This document shows, piece by piece, positions 36,375 to 44,974 of a DNA stretch of 64,000 nucleotides. The stretch spans positions 6,799,001 to 6,863,000 of the forward strand of contig NZ_CP095855.1 of NCBI RefSeq assembly GCF_023100805.1, in the 5' to 3' direction. The stretch is from Chitinophaga filiformis (GTDB lineage Bacteria; Bacteroidota; Bacteroidia; Chitinophagales; Chitinophagaceae). Every line of letters starts with the position of its first letter. Positions within the stretch are counted from its first letter, which is position 1. Position numbers and translations under genes: made by a program. Under the pieces are notes generated by a model, which saw nothing but the letters and a program-made list of their open reading frames with translations, searched no databases and was not told the DNA's origin.

Positions 36375-36656
36375 CATATCGAAATAAGAAACTGTTAAAG
36401 GATAATTAAGCTCATAATTTAATTGGTGATTTTGGTGAAGAAGATAAGTAAATGCTACCGGGCCAGGAACGATCAAACTTTCATAACGTAATAACTTGAG
36501 AGACTAAGCTATCTACTGTGGAACACTGTTTTAAAGTTAAACAAAAGGCATTGAAAAAAGGCTCCATACCACTTGTCTAATTTTATCATTTACTTATACT
36601 TTTTTCTCATCCATAAAGCTATTAGAGTGATCTGACGGAGAATATCCTCTCTTTAC

Positions 36657-38756
36657 CTACAGTTTCTGCAGCTTCTTTGTACACGATCTTCCATTATGCT
36701 GTAACTCCAGCAGGTACATACCGGCAGGGGCTTTGTCTGACCGAAAGGGCACGGTGTATTGTCCTGCCGACAGCTGTGCATTGATCAGCACTGCTATCGC
36801 TTTACCATTCATATCATATACGGCTAAGCGGGTCCTGCCGGCATCCGGCAGTGTGAAATGAATAGTGGCCTGCTCTGAGAACGGGTTAGGAGAAGTATTT
36901 AAGTTCATTTCAGGTGCTGCACTATTCTTTATCGCGGCAACATCCTGCCTGGCGCTGCCTGTGGGTATATTCACTTCTGTGTAGCTGTTCCAGGCATTCA
37001 CGCTGTTACCGTGCCCCAGTATCCGTACATATTTCGCCTGCCGGGCAGTGAAGGTGAAGGTCTCCAGGTTAAGGGAGGTACCGCTGCTGACCCGTCCTGT
37101 AGACGCATTGGTCCAGGCAGCGCCATCATTGCTTGTTAAGATATCGAAGGTAGAGGTGCGGGTATTGCCGTTATAAAATGCGATCTGTACACTGGAAACA
37201 GACACTGTATTGTTCAGGCAGAATTGTATCCATTGCCCGTCGCCATTGGCAGACCAGCGTGTGTTCAGATCGCCGTCCAGTACATTGGCAGGCACATTAC
37301 CATCATCGGCGCTGGCGGATACAGGCTGGCAGGACGTGCCGGGATTGCCGGCTGCATTGGGCCCCACCATTGCTGCAGTGAGTATCCGTGCAATAACCGG
37401 AGCGCCGGATACTTCATCTGCGCCGATTTCCAGTGAAGATGTACGGGGCTGTCCGTCCATGTCTGTCGTTACAGATGGATAAGATCCCGTAGCAGCGCCA
37501 ATAGCGGGACTACCGGACTGCAGGTGGAAAGTGCCGGTTGCATCCCTGGCCAGCAGCGGATTGGCAGTAGTGTATCCGCTGGAAGGCATGTCGCCGTCGC
37601 CATTCGTATTGTAGAGCATATTGCCGCTCCATACGGCGCCGGTATAAGGTCCGGCAATGGTGGCTGCGGCTCCCCCGCCCTGTACAATATTGTTAGCGAT
37701 AGTAATAGCGGTTGCTCCCAGGCCATTGGTGCGCCCGGCCTGGATGATGTTGGCGGGATTGTTGACCAGCGTATTAAAAGCGATCAATACACGATCCGGA
37801 CGGTCATGTACCGTCAGCGCATCTCCATCGGCCACTTCTCCATCACCATTGCCCACATTGATAGCGGGGTTACAGTTTTCGAAATGATTGCTGAAGATCT
37901 TATGATCATCTCCGAAAATACGCACACCCGGGGTGTTGATAAAATAGTTGCCATAAATAACATTGAAATTACCATGACGCAAGGTGAGGTGCGCAGGACA
38001 ATTACGGATCGTGTTATAGCGGAATGTAACTGCTGATGCTTTGATAGACACCAGCTCGTTCTCTCCCTCGCAATCCTCAAACAGGTTGTGTTCTATAATG
38101 CTGTTGCTGGAAGATAAACTGTAACCGCTAAGGCCCACCTGTACTGATTCTGCCCCGTTACCTGTTTGTGGGTTATGATCAAGGAAATAGTTGTGGTGGA
38201 TATGTATGCGCTGACATATCTGGCTACCAGAACCACGCATAGCTATAAACCGGCCCAATGCATTCTTGTGCTGGAATGTATTGTAGTCTACTTCATGATC
38301 ATTGCCGTTGATCAGCAGGTTCTCCCCTTCCCCGGGTGTTTCAAACACATTCTGCGTCCAGCGGCAGAAACTGGTCCCGCTGGCCATCGTAGCCTGGGAG
38401 GCATTGAAAGTGAATTTAAATCCTCGGATAACGATGTACCTGGCAGGGCTGACAATATTAAAACCGGCAGTACCACTGATCACCGCACCACCTATGGACT
38501 GGGCAGCAATCGTAATAGGCTGTGTAGCAGTCCCCTGTTTACTGATGGTAATATCAGTACTGGCGGAATAGGTGCCATTGGCCAGGACGATCACATCGCC
38601 CGGCGCCGCATTGTTAATGGCCGTTTGCAGGGCCGATAAGGACGACACATTAATAGTGGCTGCATGGAGATGTCCGGACAGGCACAGGATGGAAAACAAC
38701 AGGCAGGCTTTCAGGTTGCCGGGCAGGCATAAAAATGGCTTGATTAGCTGTTTCAT
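36657..38756 (-). CDS. Secreted PL6 polysaccharide lyase with discoidin-type domain and T9SS domain
   Basis: 699 residues. The order is signal peptide (about 12-32), a right-handed parallel beta-helix (35-450), an F5/8 type C (discoidin/CBM32-like) domain (about 480-600, NVLDGDLNTRWSANGDGQWIQF) and a C-terminal T9SS sorting domain (NPFSEQATIHFTLPDAG to the end). Lys239 in ELVSIKAS and Arg260 in LTLRHGN match the catalytic Lys250 and Arg271 of chondroitinase B, with the same 21-residue spacing. PL6 includes alginate lyases and dermatan-sulfate lyase. The NGAESVQVGLSGYS block is also typical. It should act at the cell surface as the first enzyme of the locus. Confidence 0.9.
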   Translation of the reverse strand: MKQLIKPFLCLPGNLKACLLFSILCLSGHLHAATINVSSLSALQTAINNAAPGDVIVLANGTYSASTDITISKQGTATQPITIAAQSIGGAVISGTAGFNIVSPARYIVIRGFKFTFNASQATMASGTSFCRWTQNVFETPGEGENLLINGNDHEVDYNTFQHKNALGRFIAMRGSGSQICQRIHIHHNYFLDHNPQTGNGAESVQVGLSGYSLSSSNSIIEHNLFEDCEGENELVSIKASAVTFRYNTIRNCPAHLTLRHGNFNVIYGNYFINTPGVRIFGDDHKIFSNHFENCNPAINVGNGDGEVADGDALTVHDRPDRVLIAFNTLVNNPANIIQAGRTNGLGATAITIANNIVQGGGAAATIAGPYTGAVWSGNMLYNTNGDGDMPSSGYTTANPLLARDATGTFHLQSGSPAIGAATGSYPSVTTDMDGQPRTSSLEIGADEVSGAPVIARILTAAMVGPNAAGNPGTSCQPVSASADDGNVPANVLDGDLNTRWSANGDGQWIQFCLNNTVSVSSVQIAFYNGNTRTSTFDILTSNDGAAWTNASTGRVSSGTSLNLETFTFTARQAKYVRILGHGNSVNAWNSYTEVNIPTGSARQDVAAIKNSAAPEMNLNTSPNPFSEQATIHFTLPDAGRTRLAVYDMNGKAIAVLINAQLSAGQYTVPFRSDKAPAGMYLLELQHNGRSCTKKLQKL

Positions 38757-38859
38757 TTGGATTTTTTTTTACAATAATTGATTAAGGGAGTGATAAAAAC
38801 AGGTTATATAAAAGTGGGAATTCTGCACCTGCTTTTTAAGCGGAGTCAACGTGGTTGTT

Positions 38860-38889
38860 CTAAGATAGGATTTTTTTGGTAACAAACAA
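38860..38889 (-). promoter_or_regulatory. Candidate promoter of the PL6 gene
   Basis: The minus strand reads TTG (38887-38889), a 19-base spacer, then TATCTTAG (38860-38867), one base off TAnnTTTG. It lies about 104 bases before the ATG and leaves a leader of roughly 100 bases. Confidence 0.4.
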
Positions 38890-38929
38890 TGGAGCCAGAC
38901 TTTTGAATGTATATCACCCTGTCCGAACC

Positions 38930-39421
38930 TTACTCTTCTGTCTTATAATACCTCAATGTTACATGATACACCCCATCCCGGTATTTACGCGTGTAAGTCC
39001 CCGCAATATGATGATAAGCGCCTGCGCCACCCGTAATAGGGAAATCATGATCCGGGGCAATGGTATCTCCCGGCATCAGGTTAAATGAGCCAATCGCTGA
39101 AATACTGCCGTCCGGCAACTGAAACACCGTGGTAGTAGTGCAATCATAGCGTTTGCTGCGCAGGTTGTAGTACATGCTGGAAAATACATCCTGGGTAATA
39201 GTGTCTCTCCCGCCTGTGCTGTCATGACAGGTGGCAAGCGCCTGTTCTATCAGCCCATTGTATACTCCGGAATCGGCCTGCTGGTAATTATACAGGGTAT
39301 CAAACTGGTTCTGTATATCTGATTGCTGGTAAGTCAGCTCGATAACAACAGGATTTGATGCCTTATGTTGTTTGCAGGCGGTAAAGGCCAGCACTGCACA
39401 AATAACCGGAAGAATCTTCAT
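38930..39421 (-). CDS. Lipoprotein with AOC/dirigent-like barrel signature
   Basis: 163 residues with a lipoprotein signal (VLAFTAC, C16). The C-terminal half contains DGSISAIGSFNLMPGDTIAP and DFPITGGAGAYHHIAGTYTRKY. The GGxGxY...AGT pattern is the core of allene-oxide-cyclase/dirigent beta-barrels. The call rests on this short pattern and is tentative. The N-terminal half is not recognised. It lies 12 bases after the serpin-like gene, in one operon. The ligand or function is unknown; the barrel usually binds small hydrophobic molecules or acts as a scaffold. Confidence 0.55.
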   Translation of the reverse strand: MKILPVICAVLAFTACKQHKASNPVVIELTYQQSDIQNQFDTLYNYQQADSGVYNGLIEQALATCHDSTGGRDTITQDVFSSMYYNLRSKRYDCTTTTVFQLPDGSISAIGSFNLMPGDTIAPDHDFPITGGAGAYHHIAGTYTRKYRDGVYHVTLRYYKTEE

Positions 39422-39433
39422 GTATTGAATTTT

Positions 39434-40507
39434 TTATTTATTGTCGTTGTCAGGAGAAGCGGAGACTTTTGCCATCAACGCCGTGTTTTCGACCTTCATC
39501 ATGAAATAAGGGTTTCGCACTTTATCTTTCTTTAATATCATTACAAAAGGCTTATCAAAGAGCAAATGTTTAACAGTTGGCTTTGGCGCTTCGGGCATGT
39601 CTACTATTGCAGCAGCAGAATCAACCATTTCGGCTTCGCTTTCTATTTTAGCTCCGAATTGATTCAATACCAGCGCGGTTCGCTGATATGCTTTTACAAT
39701 TTTATGTTCTTCATCCCCGACTGAAAAGTGTGTGTTTTCGATTCCACTGAAATTATTGCCCAGATTAAAACTGACTATGGGAATAACCACTTCGTCAGAT
39801 TCATTCAAAGCATATTTCCATGCAGCTGTCGCAGCAGTATCGCTCTTTCTTCCGGCCTCAATTGCAGCATAAATGTTTTCCAGCGTGGTACTTAAACGAG
39901 TATCCTGAGAGAAACCCTTCGCTAAGATCATTTCATTGCCCTCCTGTTCAAGGGATATACTGATGATAAATTCATCATCACTCTTATAGTATAAAATTCC
40001 TATTTCGGATGCAATAGTTTCTGAATAATACGGCATCCCAAACGCTCTTACAGACTCTCCATTAAATGCGAAACTATATGTTATACTATCCATCGGATAG
40101 CGGAAGCTTAGTGATTTCCCAAATGCGGTACGTACACTTATCTTTTGTTCTGTCACTTTAATATCCTTTACATATTCACCCACCTCCAACGCACCTTTAT
40201 AACTTCCTGATTGTTCCATCAGCTTCAGTTCATCAGATTCCAAATTTTCAGGTTTGCCTATTTGATTTTTTAACTCCTCCCACGCCAGAGCCAAACTGAC
40301 CGCATAAATTATATTCTTCCCCTTTTCTGCCTGCGCCTCCAGTACCGGCACAAACTGTGTCTGCGAAGATGGCTCCAGCATTTTTATTGGCGGAAAACCA
40401 TTCGCATACACATCAACCGCCTGATCAGGAGTGTTCGGGGTACATTTGAAAGAGAAAATCGCTAAAAGTACAGGGATGATTAATTGTGATTTTGACATTT
40501 TTGTCAT
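39434..40507 (-). CDS. Divergent serpin-like exported protein
   Basis: 357 residues with an N-terminal signal-like segment and a cysteine (FSFKC). Several pieces line up with the serpin fold in order: KNIIYAVSLALAWEEL with the helix A/B 'SPxSixxALaml' block, QRTALVLNQFGAKIESEAEM with the 'hkavlevnEeGteaaA' hinge (Gly at P15 kept), and FDKPFVMILKKDKVRNPYFMMKVEN with the C-terminal 'dhPFlflI...ilFmGrv' strands. The hinge has charged residues where inhibitors have small ones, so protease inhibition is doubtful. It is transcribed away from the hybrid regulator gene. The similarity is by eye and needs a profile comparison. Confidence 0.55.
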   Translation of the reverse strand: MTKMSKSQLIIPVLLAIFSFKCTPNTPDQAVDVYANGFPPIKMLEPSSQTQFVPVLEAQAEKGKNIIYAVSLALAWEELKNQIGKPENLESDELKLMEQSGSYKGALEVGEYVKDIKVTEQKISVRTAFGKSLSFRYPMDSITYSFAFNGESVRAFGMPYYSETIASEIGILYYKSDDEFIISISLEQEGNEMILAKGFSQDTRLSTTLENIYAAIEAGRKSDTAATAAWKYALNESDEVVIPIVSFNLGNNFSGIENTHFSVGDEEHKIVKAYQRTALVLNQFGAKIESEAEMVDSAAAIVDMPEAPKPTVKHLLFDKPFVMILKKDKVRNPYFMMKVENTALMAKVSASPDNDNK

Positions 40508-40679
40508 GTTGAGAATTAAACTATTGCTTTCTGAAAGGTATATGAATAATAATGAGTATTCCGGCCTTTGCAGTAAAAATAATCATAATACCTATAAAAA
40601 GAAATCCTTCACCATACTAAGAGCGGCCCATATGTAAGTTTAAAATGCTATATTTATATTGAGTACAGATGCCTATTCC

Positions 40680-43600
40680 ATGTTGATGAAACTACTACTG
40701 ATTCCACTGTTATTGCTGGTGAGCTATGCCTATCCACAACAGCCTACTTACCAGTTCTCTTCTTTGAATGTGAACAATGGCCTATCCCACAACCAGGTCA
40801 ATTACATCTACAAAGACGCTAAAGGCTTTTTGTGGTTTGGAACAATGAGCGGATTGAACCGTTATGACGGTTATTCCTTTAAGATATTCAGACATAACGT
40901 AGGGGACGCCAATTCCCTGAGCGATGACTATATCACGGGCATTTATCCCGCGCCGGATAACCGCCTGTATATCAAAACCCGCAACGGCGACAATATCTAC
41001 GACCCGGTCAGGGAACAATTCTCGGATGCGGCCAAATGGTTGTCGCGGAAAGGACTGCCGGGCTTGTATGTCAACAGTGTTGCACAAACAGGCAATACCT
41101 GGTGGGTCTCCTATACAGGAGGCGGTTTGTACAAAATAGACAGTACCGGGCATGCCACCAAGATCCTCATTCCAGGTTCGGGCAATATTACCATCACTGA
41201 CCTGAAGAAAGATGCACAAAACAGGCTGGCCATCCTCTATACCAATGGCAGGGTGGAAAAACTGGATGTCAGCAATAACAGGATCGTTTACCGCAACGAC
41301 CGTATTATCCCCCTGATAGAAAAACAACCTGCTGCGCTGCGCTTCTTTATAGATGCACAGGATGATATGTGGATCTATATGCCGGAAAATGACTTTGGCG
41401 TCATCTACCTCGATCCGCGGAAAGGAACGGTCAGGCAATTGTCAAGCAGGAACGGCGCTTTAAATAACGACATCGTTAACAGCATTGTGCAGGACGATAA
41501 AAACCTCATCTGGATAGGCACGGATCATGGAGGCGTCAATCTGGTGAATAAAAGCGACTTCTCTTCCCGCTTCCTGCTGAACAAGGAAGAAGACCCTAAA
41601 AGCGTTGCTGAAAATGCCATTTATGCACTCTACAAAGATAATTTCGGCATCGTATGGTGTGGCACCTATAAAAGAGGTATCAGTTATTTTACAGAGAACA
41701 TGCTGAAATTCCCGCTCTATAAACATAACATGAGCGATAAACAGAGCCTCAGCTACAATGATGTGAACTGCTTTGCCGAAGACAAAAAAGGAAATATCTG
41801 GATCGGTACCAATGGAGGCGGCCTTATTTACTACGATCGCAGCACCGGTACATATACCCGGCATCAACACAATCCTGCGGATGACAACAGTATCAGTAAA
41901 GACGTTATCGTCAGCCTTTACGTGGATGAACATGACAACCTGTGGATCGGGTACTATTTCGGGGGAATGGACTATTACAACAAAGGCCGGATCACCCATT
42001 ATCAGCACAATGAAAAGAATCCCAACAGTCTTGGCAACAAGACCGTCTGGAAAATATACAGGGATAAGCGTAACAATTTCTGGGCAGGTACCCTCGGCGG
42101 CGGATTAGACAGGTTTGATCACGGCAACAGCATTTTCTACCATAATAATGTGAATCAACCTGCTTCCGTTCATTCCAACTTCATCACCGCCTTTGCGGAA
42201 GATAAAAAAGGGAATCTCTGGATAGCCACCGCTTATGGCATTGATGTACTGGACAATTCCAAAGGCATCTTTGTACATTATCTCACCACCACCCACCAGC
42301 TAAGCAATGATAATGTGTTCTCCCTGCTCTACGACCGGAATGGGCACATGTGGGCAGGTACGCGTTCCGGCCTCAATGTATTCGACGAAGCCACACAGAC
42401 ATTTAAGTCGTTTACGGTAAAAGACGGGCTGCCCGACAATAATATCATCAGCATACTGGAAGACAATGAGGGCTATCTCTGGGTCAGTACCTCTAACGGA
42501 TTGAGCAGGGTGGCGGTAAAGGAAGGTCCTGACGGACAGCTCAGCATCAGCTGCCGGAATTATGATGATAAAGACGGCCTGCAGGGAAAAGCCTTCAACG
42601 TCAATGCCGCCTGTAAGCTCCGTTCAGGCGAACTGATATTTGGTGGCGCCGATGGGTTCAACCTCTTCAATCCTGCATCCCTGCCACAAAATACCAATAA
42701 GCCCGCCATTGTATTAACAGGTCTGCAGCTGTCCAACAAGACGGTAGAGGTCAATGAAAAGGTGGGCCGCCGCGTTATCCTGCCGGCATCCCTGTCAGAG
42801 ACCAAAGAGATCGTGCTGAAATACAATGAGAATGATTTCTCTATTGATTTTGCAGCCTTAAACTTCATCAATACCGACAAAAACCAGTATGCCTACAAGC
42901 TGGAGAATTTCAACAACGAATGGCTGACCACCGACGGTAAGACAAGACGTATCACTTACACCAATATCAATCCCGGTACTTATACCCTCTTACTGAAAGC
43001 CGCCAATGAAGACGGCTACTGGAACGAGGAAGGTATTTCCCTGAAGATCCGCATCAAGCCACCCTTCTGGAAAACGCCCCTGGCCTACGTCCTCTACCTG
43101 GTACTGGTGGTATCCATATTGCTGCTGCTGAGAAGAAGGGTGATCAGGCGGGCCCATACCCGCTTCGTGCTTGAACAGGAAAGAAAGGAAGCGCAGCGCA
43201 TGCACGAGCTGGATATGATGAAGATCAAGCTGTTCACAAATGTCAGCCACGAGTTCCGTACTCCCGTGTCGCTGATATTGGCGCCTATGGAAGAGATCAT
43301 CAGTCAGACAAAGGAACAGGACGACAGGAACAAGTTCCAGCTCATTTACCGCAACGCCAAACGCTTACTGAACCTCGTCAACCAGCTGATGGACTTCCGG
43401 AGGATGGAGATGCACGAGCTGAAACTCGACCCTGTAAGAGGGGATATTGCCGGTTTTATAAAGGACGTTGCCTGCTCTTTCACAGACCTGGCAGAGCGGA
43501 AACGGATCAACTTCTCCTACCAGAGCAGTTGCAGCCAGCTGTATACCAGTTTCGACCACGATAAGATAGAACGGATCCTGTTCAACCTCCTGTCCAATGC

Positions 43601-44771
43601 TTTCAAATTTACGCCCCAGGGAGGCACGGTAACTGTTGAAATGACTACAAGTGCCACCGGCGATACAACCTGGACGGAAATACGGGTTAAAGACACAGGG
43701 ATCGGCATTCCGCCGGAGCGACATGAAAAGGTCTTCGAACAGTTCTTCCAGAGCGATATGCCAGGCGGCTTTGTAAACCGGGGCAGCGGTATCGGACTGG
43801 CCATTACGAAGGAATTCGTCAAACTCAGTAACGGCACCATTACTGTAGAAAGTGAGGTGAACAAGGGGAGCTGCTTTATTGTGAAACTGCCCTTTGAGCT
43901 ATCCCGCGAACAGGCCCCGCAAGTAGAACCTGTTCTCGTCGCATCAGCGGTCCCCATATCCACACCTGAAGATGGGCTCCTCCCTGCCACTGCCGACCTG
44001 CATGAGACGGCAACCGGGAAACAGACCATCCTCCTCATAGAAGACAATGACGACTTCCGTTTCTACCTGAAAGAGAACCTGAAGGCCTATTTCAATATCA
44101 TTGAGGCAGCCGATGGCGGCGCAGGATGGCAAAAGACCCTGTCCGGGCATCCGGACCTGGTGGTGAGCGATATCAATATGCCCGTTATGGACGGTGTTGA
44201 ACTGTGCGGAAAGATCAAACACGACAACCGCACCCGCCACATCCCGGTAATACTGCTCACCGCCATGGCAGGCGAAGAAGAACAGCTGAAAGGACTGGAA
44301 ACCGGCGCGGCAGATTATATGGTGAAACCTTTCAACTTCGAGATCATGCTGTCCAGGATCCGTAACCTCCTGGCAAGACAGACCCTCGTGAAACATGTTA
44401 TCGGCGCCCCCGAAACAGCGGACGAAGAGCATGTTCCCTCCCCTAACGAGAAATTCCTGGAGAAAGTACTGGCGATTGTGGAAAAGAACCTCTCCAACGC
44501 CGGTTTCTCGGTAGAAGAACTCAGCCGGGAACTTTGTATGAACCGGGTATCTGTTTACCGGCGTATTTTCTCCCTCACGGGACAAACGCCGGTGGAGTTC
44601 ATCCGCACCGTACGCCTCAAAAAAGCGGCCCAGTTGCTGTCAAAAACTGAAATGAACGTGACAGAGGTCGCCTATGAGGTCGGGTTTAACAATCCTAAAT
44701 ACTTCACCAAATACTTTAAAATGGCCTACAACATGCTGCCCTCCGCCTACGTTGCCTGCATGAGAAAATAG
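40680..44771 (+). CDS. Hybrid two-component system regulator (propeller sensor, kinase, receiver, AraC)
   Basis: 1363 residues from the ATG at 40680; a TTG at 40659 is in frame, but the signal peptide MKLLLIPLLLLVSYAY favours the ATG. About 11 Reg_prop strands (such as LIWIGTDHGGVNLV and NIWIGTNGGGLIYYD) form a periplasmic propeller, followed by a Y_Y_Y domain and one membrane segment (LAYVLYLVLVVSILLLL). The kinase has SHEFRTP (H857), NLLSNAFKF, DTGIGIP and GSGIGLAI. The receiver has D1164 (VVSDINMPVMDG) with its Lys (VKPF), and a C-terminal AraC domain follows (SVEELSRELCMNRVSVYRRI, NVTEVAYEVGFNNPKYFTKYF). It should sense an oligosaccharide in the periplasm and activate the following susC3 operon. 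Confidence 0.95.
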   Translation: MLMKLLLIPLLLLVSYAYPQQPTYQFSSLNVNNGLSHNQVNYIYKDAKGFLWFGTMSGLNRYDGYSFKIFRHNVGDANSLSDDYITGIYPAPDNRLYIKTRNGDNIYDPVREQFSDAAKWLSRKGLPGLYVNSVAQTGNTWWVSYTGGGLYKIDSTGHATKILIPGSGNITITDLKKDAQNRLAILYTNGRVEKLDVSNNRIVYRNDRIIPLIEKQPAALRFFIDAQDDMWIYMPENDFGVIYLDPRKGTVRQLSSRNGALNNDIVNSIVQDDKNLIWIGTDHGGVNLVNKSDFSSRFLLNKEEDPKSVAENAIYALYKDNFGIVWCGTYKRGISYFTENMLKFPLYKHNMSDKQSLSYNDVNCFAEDKKGNIWIGTNGGGLIYYDRSTGTYTRHQHNPADDNSISKDVIVSLYVDEHDNLWIGYYFGGMDYYNKGRITHYQHNEKNPNSLGNKTVWKIYRDKRNNFWAGTLGGGLDRFDHGNSIFYHNNVNQPASVHSNFITAFAEDKKGNLWIATAYGIDVLDNSKGIFVHYLTTTHQLSNDNVFSLLYDRNGHMWAGTRSGLNVFDEATQTFKSFTVKDGLPDNNIISILEDNEGYLWVSTSNGLSRVAVKEGPDGQLSISCRNYDDKDGLQGKAFNVNAACKLRSGELIFGGADGFNLFNPASLPQNTNKPAIVLTGLQLSNKTVEVNEKVGRRVILPASLSETKEIVLKYNENDFSIDFAALNFINTDKNQYAYKLENFNNEWLTTDGKTRRITYTNINPGTYTLLLKAANEDGYWNEEGISLKIRIKPPFWKTPLAYVLYLVLVVSILLLLRRRVIRRAHTRFVLEQERKEAQRMHELDMMKIKLFTNVSHEFRTPVSLILAPMEEIISQTKEQDDRNKFQLIYRNAKRLLNLVNQLMDFRRMEMHELKLDPVRGDIAGFIKDVACSFTDLAERKRINFSYQSSCSQLYTSFDHDKIERILFNLLSNAFKFTPQGGTVTVEMTTSATGDTTWTEIRVKDTGIGIPPERHEKVFEQFFQSDMPGGFVNRGSGIGLAITKEFVKLSNGTITVESEVNKGSCFIVKLPFELSREQAPQVEPVLVASAVPISTPEDGLLPATADLHETATGKQTILLIEDNDDFRFYLKENLKAYFNIIEAADGGAGWQKTLSGHPDLVVSDINMPVMDGVELCGKIKHDNRTRHIPVILLTAMAGEEEQLKGLETGAADYMVKPFNFEIMLSRIRNLLARQTLVKHVIGAPETADEEHVPSPNEKFLEKVLAIVEKNLSNAGFSVEELSRELCMNRVSVYRRIFSLTGQTPVEFIRTVRLKKAAQLLSKTEMNVTEVAYEVGFNNPKYFTKYFKMAYNMLPSAYVACMRK

Positions 44772-44801
44772 GCCCCTGCAAAGAGCTATACCCATCCATG
44801 T

Positions 44802-44857
44802 AACATTTGATACCCCTGCTGCAACATTTTATCCAATTTAATAAACATTGTACAACC
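44802..44857 (+). repeat. Three direct repeats at exact 21-bp period, candidate AraC-type binding sites
   Basis: AACATTTGATACCC starts at 44802, AACATTTTATCCAA at 44823 and AACATTGTACAACC at 44844. A spacing of 21 bp is two helical turns, the same as the half-sites of AraC-family activators. The last unit abuts the expected -33 zone of the -7-like box at 44879. Confidence 0.7.
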
Positions 44858-44866
44858 CTCGCTTTC

Positions 44867-44903
44867 CCCTCATAACGATACTTTTATCCTATCGTTATGA
44901 GGG
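44867..44903. repeat. Perfect 14-bp inverted repeat before susC3
   Basis: CCCTCATAACGATA (44867-44880) and TATCGTTATGAGGG (44890-44903) flank a 9-base spacer. It overlaps the likely -7/start region and would also fold into a stable hairpin at the 5' end of the transcript. No T run follows. Confidence 0.8.
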
Positions 44904-44974
44904 ACATCATGCCGTTATTTGACAAACCAAAATCAAAAGATCGCGCATTCATTTAAACATTTAATATCCACGCT

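Larger units (their letters stand above)
36172..36656. promoter_or_regulatory. Control region between the PL6 gene and susC2
   Basis: 485 bases, AT-rich, no gene seen. It carries two LacI-type operators and must hold the main susC2 promoter, although no clear TAnnTTTG box is visible; TATTTATG at 36292-36299 on the minus strand is the closest. I see no clear PL6 terminator. Confidence 0.6.
44772..44974. promoter_or_regulatory. Control region between the hybrid regulator and susC3
   Basis: 203 bases without a gene. It contains three AACATT repeats at 21-bp spacing (44802-44857), then a TACTTTTA -7-like box (44879-44886, one mismatch to TAnnTTTG) within a perfect inverted repeat (44867-44903). 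Confidence 0.65.

Noticed and set aside
40782..41438. A 218-codon frame antisense to the sensor propeller
   Set aside because: It is opposite repeated propeller strands, and its length follows from their codon pattern.
43944..44585. A 213-codon frame antisense to the hybrid regulator
   Set aside because: It is a shadow of the receiver and AraC coding region, with no recognisable domain.
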